The notes beneath the pieces are model-generated. The model saw only the letters and a program-made list of their open reading frames with translations. It ran no database searches and was not told the origin of the DNA. The translations under genes were made by a program, and so were the position numbers. Positions 12,725-13,922 of a DNA stretch of 13,922 nt are shown one piece after another (position 1 is the first letter of the stretch; each line of letters begins with the position of its first letter). The stretch is from CAYJAZ01 sp964370095 (lineage in GTDB: Bacteria > Desulfobacterota > Desulfovibrionia > Desulfovibrionales > Desulfovibrionaceae): the NCBI GenBank assembly GCA_964370095.1, contig CAYJHJ010000053.1, forward strand, positions 1-13,922. The letters run 5' to 3'.

Positions 12725-13825
12725 ATGTCATCAACAAATAATGAACTTTCTTTCACTCCTTTACATTCTTGGCACTTAGATCATAATGCAAAGATGGGAG
12801 AGTTTGCCGGTTTTGATATGCCCATACAATATAAAGGCATTCTTGCTGAGCACACGCACACACGCACAAAAGCTTCTGTTTTTGATATCTGCCATATGGG
12901 GCAATTTATAGTTAGAGGAGATAATGTAACAAAAGCTCTTTCATTTGCTTTGACACATAATTTTCAAACTCTTCAAGCGGGTAAATGTCGTTATGGATTT
13001 TTGCTTACAGAAGAAGGTACAGTGCTTGATGATTTGATTGTTTATCGAATTCAAGAAGAGCATTATATGATAGTGGTGAATGCAGGCTGTGCAAAAAGTG
13101 ATTTTGAAACCTTGCAAAAAAGAATAGCTCCATTAAAAATTGAAGATATTACAGACAGATCAAGCAAGGTTGATTTGCAAGGCCCGCTCTCATGCCAAAT
13201 CTTATCTGAAGTTCTTGCTGCGGACTTTACTGATCTTGGTTATTTTTCTTTCCGTGTTCATGAATGGCAAGGGGCAAATATCATTGTGAGTCGCACAGGT
13301 TATACCGGTGAGCTTGGTTATGAATTATACGCACCTCGTACAATAGTTTCAAAGCTTTGGGAAGCCTTGCTTGCACATGAAGATGTTGAGCCTGCAGGGC
13401 TTGGAGCACGTGATACTTTACGCCTTGAAGCAGGTTTGCCCCTATACGGGCATGAGCTTGATATTGAACACACGCCAACTGAAGCAGGAATGGGTGGAAT
13501 GTTAAAGTCAGAAGCTGATTATGTGGGTAAAGCGGGTGCTTTGGCAGAACCTAAAGAAGTGCTTATTGCCTTGCAAGCAGAGGGCAGGCGTGCAGCACGA
13601 AATAATGATGGACTTGCTTTGGCAAGTAATCCTGATGTAATTGTAGGCAGAATTTGTTCAGGTTCATTTGCTCCAAGTGTAAATGCCAGCATTGCACTTG
13701 CTTATGTAAAAGCTGAATATAAAGAGGAAACAAGTTTTGTTATGAAAGCTGCAAAAGTTGATATTCCAGCCACGAAAGTTGATTTACCTTTCTATAAAGC
13801 CGGAACAGCAAGAATAAAGCTATAA
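12725..13825 (+). CDS. gcvT: Glycine cleavage system aminomethyltransferase (T protein)
   Basis: Transfers the methylene group of the aminomethyl-lipoyl H protein to tetrahydrofolate and releases ammonia. It has 366 residues, the normal length. Motifs in order: MGEFAGFDMPIQYKGILAEH (24-43), SVFDICHMGQF, the GTVLDDLIVYRI segment with the conserved Asp pair 102-103 that contacts folate, IVVNAGCAKSDF, SRTGYTGELGYELY, and AGLGARDTLRLEAGLPLYGH. The C-terminal barrel follows. ATG 12725 has GAGGG 7 bases upstream; an earlier frame-open start at 12662 lies on the promoter. Downstream gcvH and gcvP would be expected but are outside the window. Copy 3 of the dispersed element starts just after the stop codon. 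Confidence 0.95.
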   Translation: MSSTNNELSFTPLHSWHLDHNAKMGEFAGFDMPIQYKGILAEHTHTRTKASVFDICHMGQFIVRGDNVTKALSFALTHNFQTLQAGKCRYGFLLTEEGTVLDDLIVYRIQEEHYMIVVNAGCAKSDFETLQKRIAPLKIEDITDRSSKVDLQGPLSCQILSEVLAADFTDLGYFSFRVHEWQGANIIVSRTGYTGELGYELYAPRTIVSKLWEALLAHEDVEPAGLGARDTLRLEAGLPLYGHELDIEHTPTEAGMGGMLKSEADYVGKAGALAEPKEVLIALQAEGRRAARNNDGLALASNPDVIVGRICSGSFAPSVNASIALAYVKAEYKEETSFVMKAAKVDIPATKVDLPFYKAGTARIKL

Positions 13826-13827
13826 GA

Positions 13828-13915
13828 AGAGCGAAGCGAATAAATCTTTAGCGAACGAAACAAGAACCCCGCTTCTTGTGAGTGAGGATTTTGCGTCGAA
13901 GACCAAAATCTATAT
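13828..13915 (+). repeat. Dispersed two-hairpin element, copy 3
   Basis: Starts two bases after the gcvT stop. Hairpin A: ACAAGAA (13860-13866) with TTCTTGT (13873-13879), loop CCCCGC. Hairpin B: GATTTTG (13887-13893) with CAAAATC (13904-13910), inner GTC/GAC around a GAA loop. The part before hairpin A (AAATCTTTAGCGAAC) is identical to copy 2. The window ends 7 bases later, so the right flank cannot be examined. Confidence 0.9.
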
Positions 13916-13922
13916 AAATAAA

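Noticed and set aside
1..13922. tRNA genes, rRNA genes, CRISPR arrays, transposase genes, prophage
   Set aside because: None was seen on either strand; the repeats present are three dispersed copies and not a regularly spaced array.

Overview
The window looks like a draft assembly piece from an AT-rich member of the Desulfovibrionaceae (Desulfovibrio / Lawsonia / Bilophila relatives). The best pointers are an adenylate kinase whose sequence and Cys129/His135/Cys151/Cys154 metal site match the Desulfovibrio type, a TrmD fused to a second SPOUT methyltransferase, a DsrE-family protein, and the gene set rplS-rnhB-yraN-rsmI next to trmD. I cannot fix the genus. A run of exactly 100 N (7633-7732) shows it is a scaffolded draft, possibly from a metagenome.

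Layout. 1-1302 is the end of the ATP synthase operon (atpD partial, atpC), closed by a strong terminator. 1368-2210 is an RluA-family pseudouridine synthase on the + strand, tail to tail with a long minus-strand block. In transcription order that block is adk, trmD-SPOUT fusion, rplS, an AGCS sodium/amino-acid symporter, rnhB, yraN and rsmI. From 8541 a + strand unit with a good promoter, and a palindrome inside that promoter, encodes an alkylsulfatase-like metallo-beta-lactamase protein and a DsrE-family protein. It ends at a terminator shared with a convergent minus-strand unit: a 4-oxalocrotonate tautomerase family protein, kdsA and kdsD/kpsF, the last two being consecutive early steps of Kdo (lipopolysaccharide) synthesis. 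gcvT follows on the + strand.

The most interesting content lies outside the genes. Three copies of an undescribed-looking dispersed element of about 80-90 bp occur at 7494-7573 (+), 12253-12342 (-) and 13828-13915 (+). Each can fold into two consecutive hairpins. The stems differ between copies but change in a compensatory way, and the loop sizes are constant. Two copies sit between long direct repeats of host sequence: 91 bp around the copy between adk and trmD, and 54 bp around the copy between the tautomerase gene and kdsA. These duplications repeat the start of trmD and the end of the tautomerase gene, so both operon junctions kept an intact gene and an intact native leader despite the insertion. 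The third copy follows the gcvT stop, and its right side leaves the window. The complement of all three copies is open in one frame over 26 codons without indels.

Functionally, most of the window is housekeeping: energy, tRNA/rRNA modification, ribosome, nucleotide balance, envelope Kdo and one-carbon metabolism. The sulfatase/DsrE pair is a small accessory sulfur-related unit.
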